A DNA stretch of 64,000 bases from the NCBI GenBank assembly GCA_021647465.1, contig JAKIUQ010000013.1:1-64000 (forward strand). Reading direction: 5' to 3'. Made by a program: the position numbers and the translations under genes. The stretch is from Emcibacter sp. GTDB taxonomy: Bacteria > Pseudomonadota > Alphaproteobacteria > Sphingomonadales > Emcibacteraceae. The notes beneath the pieces were generated by a model. The model did not search any database, was not told the origin of the DNA, and saw only the letters and a program-made list of their open reading frames with translations. Below, piece after piece: positions 7,403-17,163 of this stretch (the first letter of the stretch is position 1; each line of letters opens with the position of its first letter).

Positions 7403-8170
7403 ATGATTAAGACCGTAACCGCCAGCATGATTATTATCGGAGACGAAATCCTGTCCGGGCGCACCAAGGATAAAAATTTAACGCATTTGTCGCTATGGTT
7501 GAACCGCATGGGGGTTCAGTTAAAGGAGGTTCGGGTGATCCCCGATGTCGGCAAAATGATTGTGGATGCGGTCAATGATTTGCGGGGGCGGTATGATTAT
7601 GTTTTTACCACGGGCGGTATTGGCCCGACACATGACGATATTACGGCGGAAAATGTCGCAAAAGCTTTTGATGTTCCCTTTGTACAAAGCGCAGAGTCCC
7701 TTGCCTTGTTGCAGAAACATTATGATGCCCAGAACGGTAAAGGCAAAATCTCGGATGCCAGATTACGCATGACCATGATCCCCGAAGGGGCCCGCCTGAT
7801 TAAGAATCCGGTCAGTATAGCGCCCGGTTTTCAAATGGAGAATGTCTTTGTTCTGGCGGGGATCCCCGTGGTTATGCAGGCGATGTTGCTTGATATAGAA
7901 ACAAGGATAGAGGGCGGTCATAAAATGTTATCCAAAGCGATTCATGTTTATGAAGGCGAAAGCCATTTTGCAGAAATTTTAGCAGAAGTGGAACAGGCCT
8001 TTCCCGGCGTTACTCTTGGCAGCTACCCTTTTTTTCGCCATAAAGAATTTGGCGCAAGCTTTGTATTAAGGTCGCAAATAGAGGGGGATATTGATCTGGC
8101 TCTAGACATGTTAAAACAGAAAATCATACTGATGGGCAAGGAATCTTTTGATGGCGAGGCTGAAATTTAA
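7403..8170 (+). CDS. CinA/MoaB-like molybdopterin-binding domain protein
   Basis: A 255-aa protein with the MoCF_biosynth (MoaB/Mog) fold at residues 5-170: IGDEILSGRTKD and TTGGIGPTHDD are the characteristic motifs. It is a single-domain relative of CinA lacking the C-terminal nicotinamide-deamidase domain. The C-terminal 80 residues resemble the small alpha/beta domain of CinA-N family proteins. Function in alphaproteobacteria is not established. Divergent from sfsA; followed by tRNA-Leu. Confidence 0.9.
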   Translation: MIKTVTASMIIIGDEILSGRTKDKNLTHLSLWLNRMGVQLKEVRVIPDVGKMIVDAVNDLRGRYDYVFTTGGIGPTHDDITAENVAKAFDVPFVQSAESLALLQKHYDAQNGKGKISDARLRMTMIPEGARLIKNPVSIAPGFQMENVFVLAGIPVVMQAMLLDIETRIEGGHKMLSKAIHVYEGESHFAEILAEVEQAFPGVTLGSYPFFRHKEFGASFVLRSQIEGDIDLALDMLKQKIILMGKESFDGEAEI

Positions 8171-8209
8171 AATCATTCCGGAAACACTATATCTCGGCAA
8201 ACATAGACA

Positions 8210-8237
8210 TTGACATACGGATAAAAAGCAGTAAAAC
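8210..8237 (+). promoter_or_regulatory. Likely promoter of tRNA-Leu
   Basis: TTGACA (8210-8215) is a perfect -35 and TAAAAC (8232-8237) lies 16 bp downstream as a weaker -10. The predicted start is a few bases upstream of the mature tRNA at 8251. Confidence 0.5.
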
Positions 8238-8250
8238 AAGCTTGGAGTAT

Positions 8251-8337
8251 GCGTCTGTGGTGAAATTGGTAAACACAGCAGACTTAAAATCTGCCGACCG
8301 CAAGGTCTTGCCGGTTCAAGTCCGGCCAGACGCACCA
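8251..8337 (+). tRNA. tRNA-Leu (TAA)
   Basis: An 87-nt class II tRNA with encoded CCA. Acceptor GCGTCTG pairs with CAGACGC, the anticodon loop is CTTAAAA (anticodon TAA, reading UUA), and a long variable arm (GACCGCAAGGTC) precedes the T-arm GGTTCAAGTCC. Complete and canonical. Confidence 0.97.
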
Positions 8338-8481
8338 CTCTGCCTTTTCCGGTGATAGAAACATATTTTCAATAGAGTTCCTGGTGGCCCAAAATAATTT
8401 AAAGATGTAAAATGTGATTTTATATTTTTAATTGGAAAAGGGGGCTTGCGTTAAAGAATAGAATCTTTATATAATGGCTTG

Positions 8482-8716
8482 TTCAAGCTTGCTTGAATGA
8501 ATGAAGGGATGTTTTACGTAATCTGACCCCCAACAGATTTTTGTGAAACATCCCTTTACTTTCGTATCCCCATTTCCCCCAAAGTCGCCCAGCTTGCTTT
8601 ATAAGTCTCCAGAGCAGGGGCATCTGTCTAAGTACACACACATTATATGAAGTTTTATGTCTGGCGTAAATAGTGCAAATGTTACTATGGTATAGTTCAT
8701 TTGTACTATACCATAG
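8482..8716. repeat. Three inverted repeats in a gene-free stretch
   Basis: The 8338-8840 gap has no credible gene but holds three inverted repeats. First, TTCAAGC/GCTTGAA (8482-8497). Second, a bipartite hairpin with 14-bp outer arms (8504-8517 and 8543-8556, 13/14 plus one wobble) and a nested ATCTG/CAGAT stem (8521-8538). Third, perfect 12-bp arms CTATGGTATAGT/ACTATACCATAG (8685-8696, 8705-8716). They could be a small structured RNA, terminators, or operators for the regulator at 8841. Confidence 0.6.
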
Positions 8717-8840
8717 GTCTTGAATGGTATTTCAATGCATTTTTTATATATTTCATTGTTTATCCATTTCGATTATTGTGATCATTCTATTTTGATGTCG
8801 CATTATAATCAGGTCACGGCATACGTAAAAATGAAAGATT

Positions 8841-9467
8841 TTGTTGGTGAAAATTTTATTGGTGGATGATCATACTTTATTCCGCGACGGGTTGAAGCTG
8901 GTGTTGCAAAAAATTGCGGATGATGTCCTTATTAGTGAATGCGGGACTTGTGCGGAGGCTTATGAGATCATCAAAAAAAATAGTGGATTTGATCTTATTT
9001 TACTGGATGTTGGCTTGCCTGTTATATCGGGCATGGATGGATTACAGGAATTTCGAAAGCTTGACCCCAGCGCTCCCATTGTTTTCTTATCCGGTTCCGA
9101 TGACCAGAATTTGATCAGAAAGGCTCTTAATTTAGGGGTTATGGGCTATATACCAAAAACCCTTAATAGTGAAATTATGCTTCAGGCTATTCATTTGATC
9201 CTGAAGGGCGGGCGCTATGTTCCGGATAATGTCTTGCAGGATAGCGGCAGAGCAAATCATTCGAAAATCATTCTCACAACACGGCAAAGTGAAATTTTAA
9301 CATTAATTTCTCAGGGCAAATCGAATAAAGAGATCGCAAGAATCCTCGGTATTTCAGATAATACGGTGCGCGTTCATATTTCAGCCGTTTTCCAGGCTCT
9401 AAAGGTTAATAATCGTACAGAAGCGGCTTTTACGGCCTTACAGGAAGGCCTGATTCCACCATACTAA
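8841..9467 (+). CDS. NarL/LuxR-type response regulator
   Basis: The 208-aa product has an N-terminal receiver domain (VDDH acidic pocket, phospho-acceptor Asp56 in LLDVGLP, switch Lys in PKT) and a C-terminal LuxR helix-turn-helix (LTTRQSEILTLISQGKSNKE, then TVRVHIS). It should bind DNA when phosphorylated. The start is uncertain: TTG 8841, TTG 8844 or GTG 8847 are in frame, and the only nearby ATG (8831) is out of frame. The hybrid kinase 60 nt downstream is its likely partner. Targets are unknown. Confidence 0.92.
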   Translation: MLVKILLVDDHTLFRDGLKLVLQKIADDVLISECGTCAEAYEIIKKNSGFDLILLDVGLPVISGMDGLQEFRKLDPSAPIVFLSGSDDQNLIRKALNLGVMGYIPKTLNSEIMLQAIHLILKGGRYVPDNVLQDSGRANHSKIILTTRQSEILTLISQGKSNKEIARILGISDNTVRVHISAVFQALKVNNRTEAAFTALQEGLIPPY

Positions 9468-9528
9468 GCCCTTTCTAATAAAGGTTCATCATGTGAAGTA
9501 ATAAACCGACCTGTTCTACGGAGTTTCT

Positions 9529-11283
9529 ATGGGCGCAGATGTAAAAAATAAAGATGTTTCTGTTGAGCAAGTAAAGTTATTGGCTGATAAAACGCCGTCT
9601 ATGGCGTGGCTAACGCTTCTGACGGTAATTATTATTTCATTGGTATTATATGGAAATGTTGCCACATGGATTCCCGTCCTGTTGTTTTTCAGCATGACGC
9701 TTTCGATTTTTCTGCGGCTCTGGCATCATAAAATCATGCAAAAGAATGGCGTTAACGATGATAACGCGAAGATTCATCTGGCATTTTTCGTCGGTTTTGC
9801 TTTTGCAGGTGGATCAATCTGGGGTATGCTTGGGCTGATCATACCGATATCGTCGGATATTTTTCTTTTGGTTCTTATTGCCACCTTGTTGTGCGGGCTC
9901 GTGGCGGCGGCGGTGCCCTATTTATCCATATATAAGATTGCTTTTTTTGCTTTTGCCATTCCCTGTATAGTTCCATTTGCTCTGCGGTGTATTTTGATGC
10001 AGCAGGAAATATTTGTCGCCATTGGCATATTGGTGTTGTTATTCCTATTGGTCAATTTATTCAACAGCCATCTTACGCAAATTAGTGTCCTGAAGGGTAT
10101 TAATCTGGAGCAGAAGAACAGAGATTTGATCAAAAGCCTGAAATATGAAAAAAGCAATGCTGAGGAATCCCGCAAAATTGCAGATCATAATAATGCCGCC
10201 AAATCACGTTATCTTGCCGCCGCCAGCCATGATTTGCGGCAGCCCCTTAATGCGATGGGCTTTTTCGTCGAAGCCCTGAAAGACGAGAAAGATCCGGTTG
10301 AAATACAGCATCTGATTGCGCGGGTATCGCAATCGTCTGATTTGCTCAGAGATTTAATCGGCTCGTTGCTTGATATGTCAAAAATCGAGGCCGGTGTTAT
10401 GGAGCCGCGAAAGAAGCATTTCATACTGAATGATCTTTTAACAAATATTACTCAGGAATTCGCAGATCAGGCATATGACAAAGGTCTTTCTCTTGATTTT
10501 GAACCATGTTTGCAAACGGTTTATAGTGATATGGATATGCTCGGCAGAATATTACGTAATCTGGTCAGCAATGCTGTTCAATATACAGATCACGGGTTTG
10601 TCAATATCTCTTGTGACAGGGAAGGCGGATCGGTGGCGATCAAAATTTCCGATAGCGGCAGAGGCATAGCGCAAGAAAATACACATAAAATTTTTCAGGA
10701 ATTCTATCGGGTATCGGGTGATGTGTCTGAAACGGCGCGGGGCCTTGGCCTTGGCCTGTCAATCGTGGACGGGTTATGCCGGTTGCTTGGGCATGACATA
10801 AAACTTTATTCAGAACTTGGGGTTGGTACGGTATTTTCAATAAAAGTCCCGCAAGGGAATATGAATATGGTGGCGACAACAGAATCTATAAATCTTCCAG
10901 AGGAGGCCCTAGCCAAAGTTATTATTCTAAGCGATGAAGAGCAAATGCGACAATATGTAAGCGAGATGATGCGCCATTGGGGTTATATCGTCGCAAATTT
11001 AGCAAGCAGTGAAGAAGGGCAGGCGTTTCTTGACTCTGAAGACTTCATACCAGACCTGATTATTTCAGATTTAAAGCATAATGGCGTGCCCGCCATTGAG
11101 GCCATCGTGCAAATTCAGAAGAATATAACCCTTAAAACGGGGCATGAAATTCCCGTTATTATTCTGGCTGAGGAGGAGGTGCAGGAACGAACGCAAAGCC
11201 ATGACCTCACGATATTGCCAAAACCGGTTCAGCTCGCAAAGCTAAGAAGTCTGGCCTCTTATCTTGTAAGCGGAAATGCCTAG
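9529..11283 (+). CDS. Hybrid sensor histidine kinase
   Basis: A 584-aa membrane kinase. Residues 20-190 contain about six hydrophobic segments without an evident periplasmic sensor domain. A short coiled coil leads to HisKA with His234 (AASHDLRQP), HATPase motifs (N-box NLVSNAVQ near 345, DSGRG near 376, GLGLGLS near 405), and a C-terminal receiver-like domain with Asp514 in IISDLKHNG. The DLRQPLN variant of the H-box and this layout are common in kinases paired with NarL regulators, matching the gene just upstream. The signal sensed is unknown. Confidence 0.92.
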   Translation: MGADVKNKDVSVEQVKLLADKTPSMAWLTLLTVIIISLVLYGNVATWIPVLLFFSMTLSIFLRLWHHKIMQKNGVNDDNAKIHLAFFVGFAFAGGSIWGMLGLIIPISSDIFLLVLIATLLCGLVAAAVPYLSIYKIAFFAFAIPCIVPFALRCILMQQEIFVAIGILVLLFLLVNLFNSHLTQISVLKGINLEQKNRDLIKSLKYEKSNAEESRKIADHNNAAKSRYLAAASHDLRQPLNAMGFFVEALKDEKDPVEIQHLIARVSQSSDLLRDLIGSLLDMSKIEAGVMEPRKKHFILNDLLTNITQEFADQAYDKGLSLDFEPCLQTVYSDMDMLGRILRNLVSNAVQYTDHGFVNISCDREGGSVAIKISDSGRGIAQENTHKIFQEFYRVSGDVSETARGLGLGLSIVDGLCRLLGHDIKLYSELGVGTVFSIKVPQGNMNMVATTESINLPEEALAKVIILSDEEQMRQYVSEMMRHWGYIVANLASSEEGQAFLDSEDFIPDLIISDLKHNGVPAIEAIVQIQKNITLKTGHEIPVIILAEEEVQERTQSHDLTILPKPVQLAKLRSLASYLVSGNA

Positions 11284-11789
11284 CCTGGTCTCGTTTTTTC
11301 ATGTGCCAGAAGCCATTTTTTGCGATCCAGTCCGCCGGCAAACCCTGTGAGGGCGCCATTCTTCCCAATGACTCTGTGGCAGGGCAGGGCGAGGGCAATG
11401 GGATTTAAGAAATTGGCGTAGCCCACGGCTCTTGCGGCTTTTGGGCGACCTATATTGCGGGCAAGCGCACCGTAGCTCATTGTGGTACCGGCGGGAATTT
11501 TGCGCAGGCTTTGCCATATTTCCTGCTGAAATCCGGTGCCGGTCAGAGTGATATTCACTGCGTCAAAGGCTAAAAAATCCCCCGCCATATAACGATCCAG
11601 ACAGGCCTTGAAACCATAAGGGTCATTTCTATGTTCCAGATGATGTTGCGGATAGTTTTTCTTCAGCAAACGCAGGCAGCGATCTTCATAATCCTTGAAA
11701 TCAAGCGCACATAAGGCGCCGTCATAGAAAACGGTGATTATGGTGCCAATTTCTGAGTCGAGGTAATCAATGATGAGTTTTTTTGACAT
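11280..11789 (-). CDS. ogt: Methylated-DNA--protein-cysteine methyltransferase
   Basis: A 169-aa suicide enzyme that transfers methyl groups from O6-methylguanine to its own Cys137 in the PCHRVIG motif. The recognition-helix region AARAVGYANFLNP is also present. It lacks the Ada regulatory domain, which is supplied by the separate upstream Ada-AlkA gene. It starts 5 nt after that gene, so both form an alkylation-repair operon. Its stop overlaps the convergent kinase stop by four bases. Confidence 0.95.
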   Translation of the reverse strand: MSKKLIIDYLDSEIGTIITVFYDGALCALDFKDYEDRCLRLLKKNYPQHHLEHRNDPYGFKACLDRYMAGDFLAFDAVNITLTGTGFQQEIWQSLRKIPAGTTMSYGALARNIGRPKAARAVGYANFLNPIALALPCHRVIGKNGALTGFAGGLDRKKWLLAHEKTRPG

Positions 11790-11794
11790 ATGTC

Positions 11795-13246
11795 CTATTC
11801 CGTATTTCCTGTGTCATTAGCCCATAAATACATGGCGGCATAGGCGCGCCACGGACGCCAGGCTTCTGATATGGCTTCAAGTTTTCTTGCTGTCGGTCTT
11901 TTGCCATTCTTTTGCATATGCTTAAGCAGGATAAGGTCGGAACTTGGAAAGGCATCCGTCTCTTTCATGGCACGCATCGCCACATAATTTGCCGTCCATG
12001 CACCGATTCCCGGTAAACGGCATAATATGTCGACAAAATCCATCAGATTTGTTGCCCGCTGAAAAAAATCGGGGTCATCAACCAGCATGCGGGCCAGATG
12101 ATGAATGGCCTTAACCCGGCTGTTGGTTATGCCCAGCCCGGATAAATCCGCATCAGCCAGAATTTGAGCTGTGGGGAAAATATGGGTTATTTTCTTTTCA
12201 GGCGTAGCCGTTATCAAACCATGCCGGGCCACAATTCGCCCGGATAAGGTGGTTGCCGCCGCGACGGTGACCTGTTGGCCTAAAATGGCGCGAATGGTAA
12301 GCTCAAAAGGATCCCACGCGCCCATAACGCGCAGGCCCGGCGTTGCTTTAACGCGCCATGACATATCAGGATGGGCAGATAAATGATGGTTTATGATATC
12401 AATATTGCTATCAAGGTCGAACAGGCTTTTTACGCGGGATAAAATGAGCGGGATTGATGGTATCGCCGCATTATGAATGGTCAGGCATAATATTTCTTTA
12501 TTAGGGTGGGGAAACACGGTAAAACTGCCTGACTTTCCATTGAGCTGAAAACTTCGTGAATAGCGGTTCCCCTCGACGGCCTCAACACCCGGAATGGCGC
12601 GGGCGGTGAGGTAATTTACCATATACCCCCAATCAAAGGGCGGATTATAGCTCAGCTGTAAAGTCAGGCTTTCGGCATTATTTTGCGGCGCAGCATGGTG
12701 TTTTTTTATCTCTGTTGGTTTGAGTCTGAAGTGTTTCTTCAGCGCGTCATTAAACCGGCGCAGGCTTTGAAAGCCGGACGCAAGGGCGACTTGGGTTACG
12801 GAAAGGCTGGTTTCTGTTAAAAGTTGTTTGGCTATTGAAAGCCGCCGATTAAGCGCCACAATATTGGCTGAAGTACCCATGTGTCTCTGGAATAATCTAC
12901 GGAAGTGACGTTCCCCAATTCCGAGCTTTTCTGCAAGCTGCGGAATATTATGGTCATTCAAAAAACCCTCTGAAATATACTTGAGCGCTTTGGTGACTGT
13001 CGCGGATGTCCCATGCCATCCGGGGTAATTTGGCGATAATTCCGGACGGCATCTTAAGCATGGCCTGAACCCCGCGGCCTGCGCGGCGGCGGCAGAGGGT
13101 AAAAACAGGCAGTTTTTCTCTTGGGGCGTTCTGGCAGGACAGATTGGCCTGCAGTATATTCCAGTGGTCATGACAGCTGTAAAGAAGCGCCCGTCATAGC
13201 GTCTGTCGCGGGCCAAAACCGCCTTATAACAATTTTTATGGTCCAA
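11795..13246 (-). CDS. Ada-AlkA fusion: regulator and 3-methyladenine glycosylase
   Basis: The 483-aa protein has four parts. Residues 1-75 form an Ada zinc domain with Cys32, Cys36, Cys63 and Cys66, which in Ada takes a methyl from phosphotriesters. Residues about 85-185 are an AraC-type double helix-turn-helix. Residues about 190-290 resemble AlkA-N, and the C-terminus is an HhH-GPD glycosylase with LPGIGAWTANYV and the catalytic Asp in PSSD. It should sense alkylation, activate its own operon, and excise alkylated purines. Ogt follows directly. Confidence 0.93.
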   Translation of the reverse strand: MDHKNCYKAVLARDRRYDGRFFTAVMTTGIYCRPICPARTPQEKNCLFLPSAAAAQAAGFRPCLRCRPELSPNYPGWHGTSATVTKALKYISEGFLNDHNIPQLAEKLGIGERHFRRLFQRHMGTSANIVALNRRLSIAKQLLTETSLSVTQVALASGFQSLRRFNDALKKHFRLKPTEIKKHHAAPQNNAESLTLQLSYNPPFDWGYMVNYLTARAIPGVEAVEGNRYSRSFQLNGKSGSFTVFPHPNKEILCLTIHNAAIPSIPLILSRVKSLFDLDSNIDIINHHLSAHPDMSWRVKATPGLRVMGAWDPFELTIRAILGQQVTVAAATTLSGRIVARHGLITATPEKKITHIFPTAQILADADLSGLGITNSRVKAIHHLARMLVDDPDFFQRATNLMDFVDILCRLPGIGAWTANYVAMRAMKETDAFPSSDLILLKHMQKNGKRPTARKLEAISEAWRPWRAYAAMYLWANDTGNTE

Positions 13247-13503
13247 ATTTTATCTCTATCTCCCTTTATGATTGAATATAGATAACCGAACGCATTCTGA
13301 GATTCACGCCATTTTCGGACTCGAATGTTTATTAACAGGTCATCCGTTTTCTTGCGTGACCAAGGCGCTATATAGATAATTTAAAGCATTTTTTTAATGT
13401 TTGTTAATGAAATAAGTATACATAATGGGATTGAAATATAAACAGATAGGCCCCGCAGGGTCATATAATTATAAGAACCATGGGTAGATAGGACGTAAAA
13501 GGA

Positions 13504-14628
13504 ATGCTAAGCACGAAAGTAGCATCCAAGGATTTATTAATTCTGGCGCAGGAAAAATCTGTTTCTGCCAGAAGTGAACTGTGTGAAAACATTTCAGATT
13601 TGTTTTTATCTCCTGATGGGCGATTGAACGAACATGAACGCGCTCTCATGAATGATGTTTTGTTGAAACTTATCAACTCAGTTGAAAAGAACGTTAAAAA
13701 GGAATTGAGCAAACGTTTAGCAAGTGCAGAAGAAGTTTCCCCGGATCTGGCAGCAAAACTTGCCAATGAATCTATTGAAATTGCAGAACCCATGTTGCGG
13801 AAAAGCGGGGTTCTCAAGGACGAGCAATTGATTGAAATCATTCGTAATAGATCTGATGCACACCGAATGGCCATAGCCATCCGTTCTCATGTTAGTGAAG
13901 ATGTCAGCGGAGAATTGATTGAAAAGGGAAGCGAAGATGTTCTCGAGGCCCTCATTCGCAATGAAAATGCAGAACTTTCAGAACTTGCCATAAAATATCT
14001 GGTTGCGGAGTCAAAAAATGTTGACCGTTTCCAAGAGCCGCTTTTGAACCGTCAAGACCTTCCCGTTGATCTGGCTTACCGTATGTATTGGTGGGTTTCA
14101 GCGGCCTTGCGGCGGAAAATTGTGTTAGAATTCAATCTGGACAGCGCTATGATTGATGATATGCTTGAGATGGCGACAAAATCAGCCATTCAGAGCCATG
14201 ATTCTACTGATAGCGTTATGAGGACAGCCCTCAAACTTGCCAGGGAACTGGCCAGCAAAAATAAATTGACGATCACATTTTTGCGGCAATGTTTGCGACA
14301 GGAAAAGGTAAATTTATTCGTGGCCGGCCTATCGGAAATGACTGGTCTGGACGTGAAAATCCTCTGGCGCGCCATGCGAGAGCGGACAGGGGAAAGTTTA
14401 GCCATCATCGCGAAATCCCTTGAAATAGATCGCGATAGTTTTGCGTCCATTTTCTTGTTGATTATACAGTCTCGTTCGGGCGGCAAGGCCAGAACAACCG
14501 GACTGGTAAATTCCATTTTATCATTGTATGATGAGATCAAGGTAATAAATGCGAAAGTTGCTGTGAGACATTGGCAACGTGACTTTGGTTTCCAAGATTC
14601 CATATTGTCTATGAAGGATGCAGTATAA
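13504..14628 (+). CDS. DUF2336 protein, copy 1
   Basis: A 374-aa, all-helical, HEAT-like protein of the alphaproteobacterial DUF2336 family. Family landmarks are KELSKRLA, LANESIEIAEPML, LIEIIRNRSDAHRMAIAIR and the block EPLLNRQDLPVDLAYRMYWWVS. No membrane segment or signal peptide. AAGGA precedes ATG. The PAS kinase gene begins two bases after the stop, implying co-translation and a shared pathway. The family's function is not established; a phosphorelay adaptor role is inference. Two paralogues lie at 17164 and 25317. Confidence 0.88.
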   Translation: MLSTKVASKDLLILAQEKSVSARSELCENISDLFLSPDGRLNEHERALMNDVLLKLINSVEKNVKKELSKRLASAEEVSPDLAAKLANESIEIAEPMLRKSGVLKDEQLIEIIRNRSDAHRMAIAIRSHVSEDVSGELIEKGSEDVLEALIRNENAELSELAIKYLVAESKNVDRFQEPLLNRQDLPVDLAYRMYWWVSAALRRKIVLEFNLDSAMIDDMLEMATKSAIQSHDSTDSVMRTALKLARELASKNKLTITFLRQCLRQEKVNLFVAGLSEMTGLDVKILWRAMRERTGESLAIIAKSLEIDRDSFASIFLLIIQSRSGGKARTTGLVNSILSLYDEIKVINAKVAVRHWQRDFGFQDSILSMKDAV

Positions 14629-14630
14629 AG

Positions 14631-16331
14631 ATGTTTGGCCGATCGGATCCAGATATGGCACGCGTTAAGAGAGCAGGCAAAATGCCGGTGCCAAAGCTGA
14701 AGCATCAAACCATCATTCCATTGGCTGTTGTGCGGAACATTTCAAACAACACGAAGGCCAACAAACGCAGCAATAAGGCGGATGCGGTTATGGAGAAAAT
14801 CCATAAACTTATGGGTCAGATGAGCTTTGATCCCTCTGTTCCGCTATATATATCAACTGTTTCGGGTGAATTGGCATATGTCAACGAGGGTTATAAAGCC
14901 CTTGTGTCTTCTTGTGAAAGCCCCGAAGCGGAGGCTGTGGATGAGACGCATTTACCCGCCAGCCTTACGGCAATTTTGCATGAAGTTCAATTGACCAGAC
15001 AGAATGTATCCGTAGAAGAAGTCATAAAAATTAAAAATAATCCCCGGCAATTCAGATCCCGGCATTTTCCTGTATGTGATGATGATGGTAAGGTAATTGC
15101 CGTTGGCGGGACATATGTGGATTGTACGGAAAAAGTCCGAACTCTTGGGCATGAAAGCCTGATGCAGGAAAGATTCCGTGATTTTGCCCGTGCGACATCT
15201 GATTGGTATTGGGAAATTGACCGTGATTTTAATATTACCTATGTTTCAGACCGGTTGATGGCGATTACCGGAAAACCCGGTATATTAATGAAGGGTAAAT
15301 GCTTTGAAGATATTGGGGAATTACAGTCTAATTCACCAGAGAAAAGGCCGTCAGGGACATATTTCCTTGATGCAATGAAACCTTTTCGAGATCAACTGTT
15401 TCTCATCAAAAACAGTGAAGGCGACCTAATATATAATCATTTGAGCGGTGTACCGATTTTCGATAATGCCACGGGTGAGTTTCAGGGCTATCGCGGTGCG
15501 GGAATGGATGTGACCGCAGGTTATATGGCGCAGCAGGAAACATTAGCCGTCCAGAAGTCGCTGGAACATACGCTTGAAGAGTTGACAAATAAGAATATTC
15601 AGCTGGATTTGGCGTCTGCTGAATCAGAGGCGGCCCTTGGTGCCAAAAGTGAATTCCTTGCGGCGATGAGCCATGAACTGCGAACGCCCCTGAATGCGAT
15701 CATCGGATTTGCAGAAGCCATGAAGATGGAGGTTTTTGGTAATTTAAATCCACAATATGTATCCTATAGTAAAGATATTATGTCAGCGGGCAAACATTTG
15801 CTGGAACTGATCAATGATGTGCTTGATGTGGCCGTGCTGGAAAGCGGAAAGATTAAACTTGATGCCGAGAGTAGATCATTGCGGGAAATCATAGACAAGG
15901 CATTGAAGCTTATCGTGTTACGCGCCAATCGCAAGCATCTGGATATTGATGAAATAACCGTCCCGGAAGATTTTTTAATTCATGTTGACGAACGACGCGC
16001 GGTACAGATTTTTGTTAATCTATTCAGTAATGCGGTGAAGTTCACCCCGGATTTTGGCAAAATCGGCCTTAAAGTTTTTCAGAAAGATGCCGGCACTGTT
16101 GCGGTGACTGTTTGGGACACGGGGATCGGTATCCCTGCGGATCAGCAAATATTGGTTTTTGAGAAATTCCATCAGGCGACCGATAATATTTATTCCCGCA
16201 AAGAAGAAGGTACGGGCCTCGGGCTGCATATTTCACAACATCTGGCCCGTCAGATGGGCGGCAATATTACCCTGCGCAGTGTTATCAACGAAGGCTCTGA
16301 GTTTACCGTAACATTCAACTTACACGAATAG
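14631..16331 (+). CDS. Cytosolic PAS-domain histidine kinase
   Basis: A 566-aa kinase without membrane segments. A basic N-terminus (1-65) is followed by two PAS domains (about 70-165 and 185-295; the second is followed by a coiled coil), HisKA with His348 (MSHELRTPLNAI), and HATPase with N-box (NLFSNAVKF), DTGIGIP and EGTGLGLHI. It resembles the PleC/DivJ-type kinase core of alphaproteobacteria. No receiver domain is attached. It is coupled to a DUF2336 gene, and its cognate regulator is not in the immediate neighbourhood. Confidence 0.93.
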   Translation: MFGRSDPDMARVKRAGKMPVPKLKHQTIIPLAVVRNISNNTKANKRSNKADAVMEKIHKLMGQMSFDPSVPLYISTVSGELAYVNEGYKALVSSCESPEAEAVDETHLPASLTAILHEVQLTRQNVSVEEVIKIKNNPRQFRSRHFPVCDDDGKVIAVGGTYVDCTEKVRTLGHESLMQERFRDFARATSDWYWEIDRDFNITYVSDRLMAITGKPGILMKGKCFEDIGELQSNSPEKRPSGTYFLDAMKPFRDQLFLIKNSEGDLIYNHLSGVPIFDNATGEFQGYRGAGMDVTAGYMAQQETLAVQKSLEHTLEELTNKNIQLDLASAESEAALGAKSEFLAAMSHELRTPLNAIIGFAEAMKMEVFGNLNPQYVSYSKDIMSAGKHLLELINDVLDVAVLESGKIKLDAESRSLREIIDKALKLIVLRANRKHLDIDEITVPEDFLIHVDERRAVQIFVNLFSNAVKFTPDFGKIGLKVFQKDAGTVAVTVWDTGIGIPADQQILVFEKFHQATDNIYSRKEEGTGLGLHISQHLARQMGGNITLRSVINEGSEFTVTFNLHE

Positions 16332-16341
16332 AATAAATGCT

Positions 16342-17115
16342 CTAATTGATAAACTGTTCGTTTAAAATTCTTTCTTCCAGGGTATGATGACTATCAAACA
16401 TAAGATTTATTTTGATGGAGGTGTCTTGTTCAATGGATACTTTTGTGACATTGCGCACTTCTTTAATATCGGCGACAGCGCTGACGGGGCGCTTGTCAGG
16501 GTCAAGAATTTCAAAAGTGACCTTTGAGTTTTGCGGCAATAATGCCCCCTTCCAGCGTCTTGGACGGAAGGCGCTGATGGGTGTCATGGCCATAATTTCT
16601 GCTTTCATAGGAATGATTGGCCCATGTGCCGACAAGTTATAAGCTGTGCTGCCTGCGGGTGTCGCCAATATAACGCCGTCACAAACCAGTTCTTCCATTC
16701 TTACCTGATCGTCCACCAGAATCCTTAATGTGGCGGTTTGCCGGGTTTGCCGGAGCAGGGAGACTTCATTAATGGCCAAGGCTTCAATCTTTTGGCCATT
16801 TTCTGTTTGGGCTGTCATTCGAAGAGGATGCAGAGTGATTGAGGTGGCGTTATTAATACGTTCAATAAGCCCTTCTTCATGGAAATCATTTAACAGAAAA
16901 CCGACTGTGCCGCGATTCATGCCGAATATTGATGCCTTATGCGGCATGATGTCATGAATAAGATGCAGAATAAAGCCATCCCCGCCAAGGGCAACAATTA
17001 TATCCGCATCAGATAGGGGAACGAATTCATAACGTGCCCTCAGTACCGCAGCGGCCTTTTGTGCGGCCTCTGTTTTAGAGGCCGCAAGAGCAATATTCTT
17101 ATAACGATCAGCCAT
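16342..17115 (-). CDS. nadK: NAD kinase
   Basis: A 257-aa NAD kinase, which phosphorylates NAD to NADP with ATP. The GGDGF motif (about residue 44), the MNRGTVGFLLND segment, INEVSLLR and the glycine-rich DGVILATPAGSTAYNLSAHGPI core are all present. Length is typical of alphaproteobacterial NadK. Convergent with the PAS kinase and 48 nt downstream of DUF2336 copy 2, so it may be co-transcribed with it. Confidence 0.95.
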   Translation of the reverse strand: MADRYKNIALAASKTEAAQKAAAVLRARYEFVPLSDADIIVALGGDGFILHLIHDIMPHKASIFGMNRGTVGFLLNDFHEEGLIERINNATSITLHPLRMTAQTENGQKIEALAINEVSLLRQTRQTATLRILVDDQVRMEELVCDGVILATPAGSTAYNLSAHGPIIPMKAEIMAMTPISAFRPRRWKGALLPQNSKVTFEILDPDKRPVSAVADIKEVRNVTKVSIEQDTSIKINLMFDSHHTLEERILNEQFIN

Positions 17116-17163
17116 GGTTATCCTGCCATTATTGTCTATTTTTAAACTTCATGGAGCTAAAGG

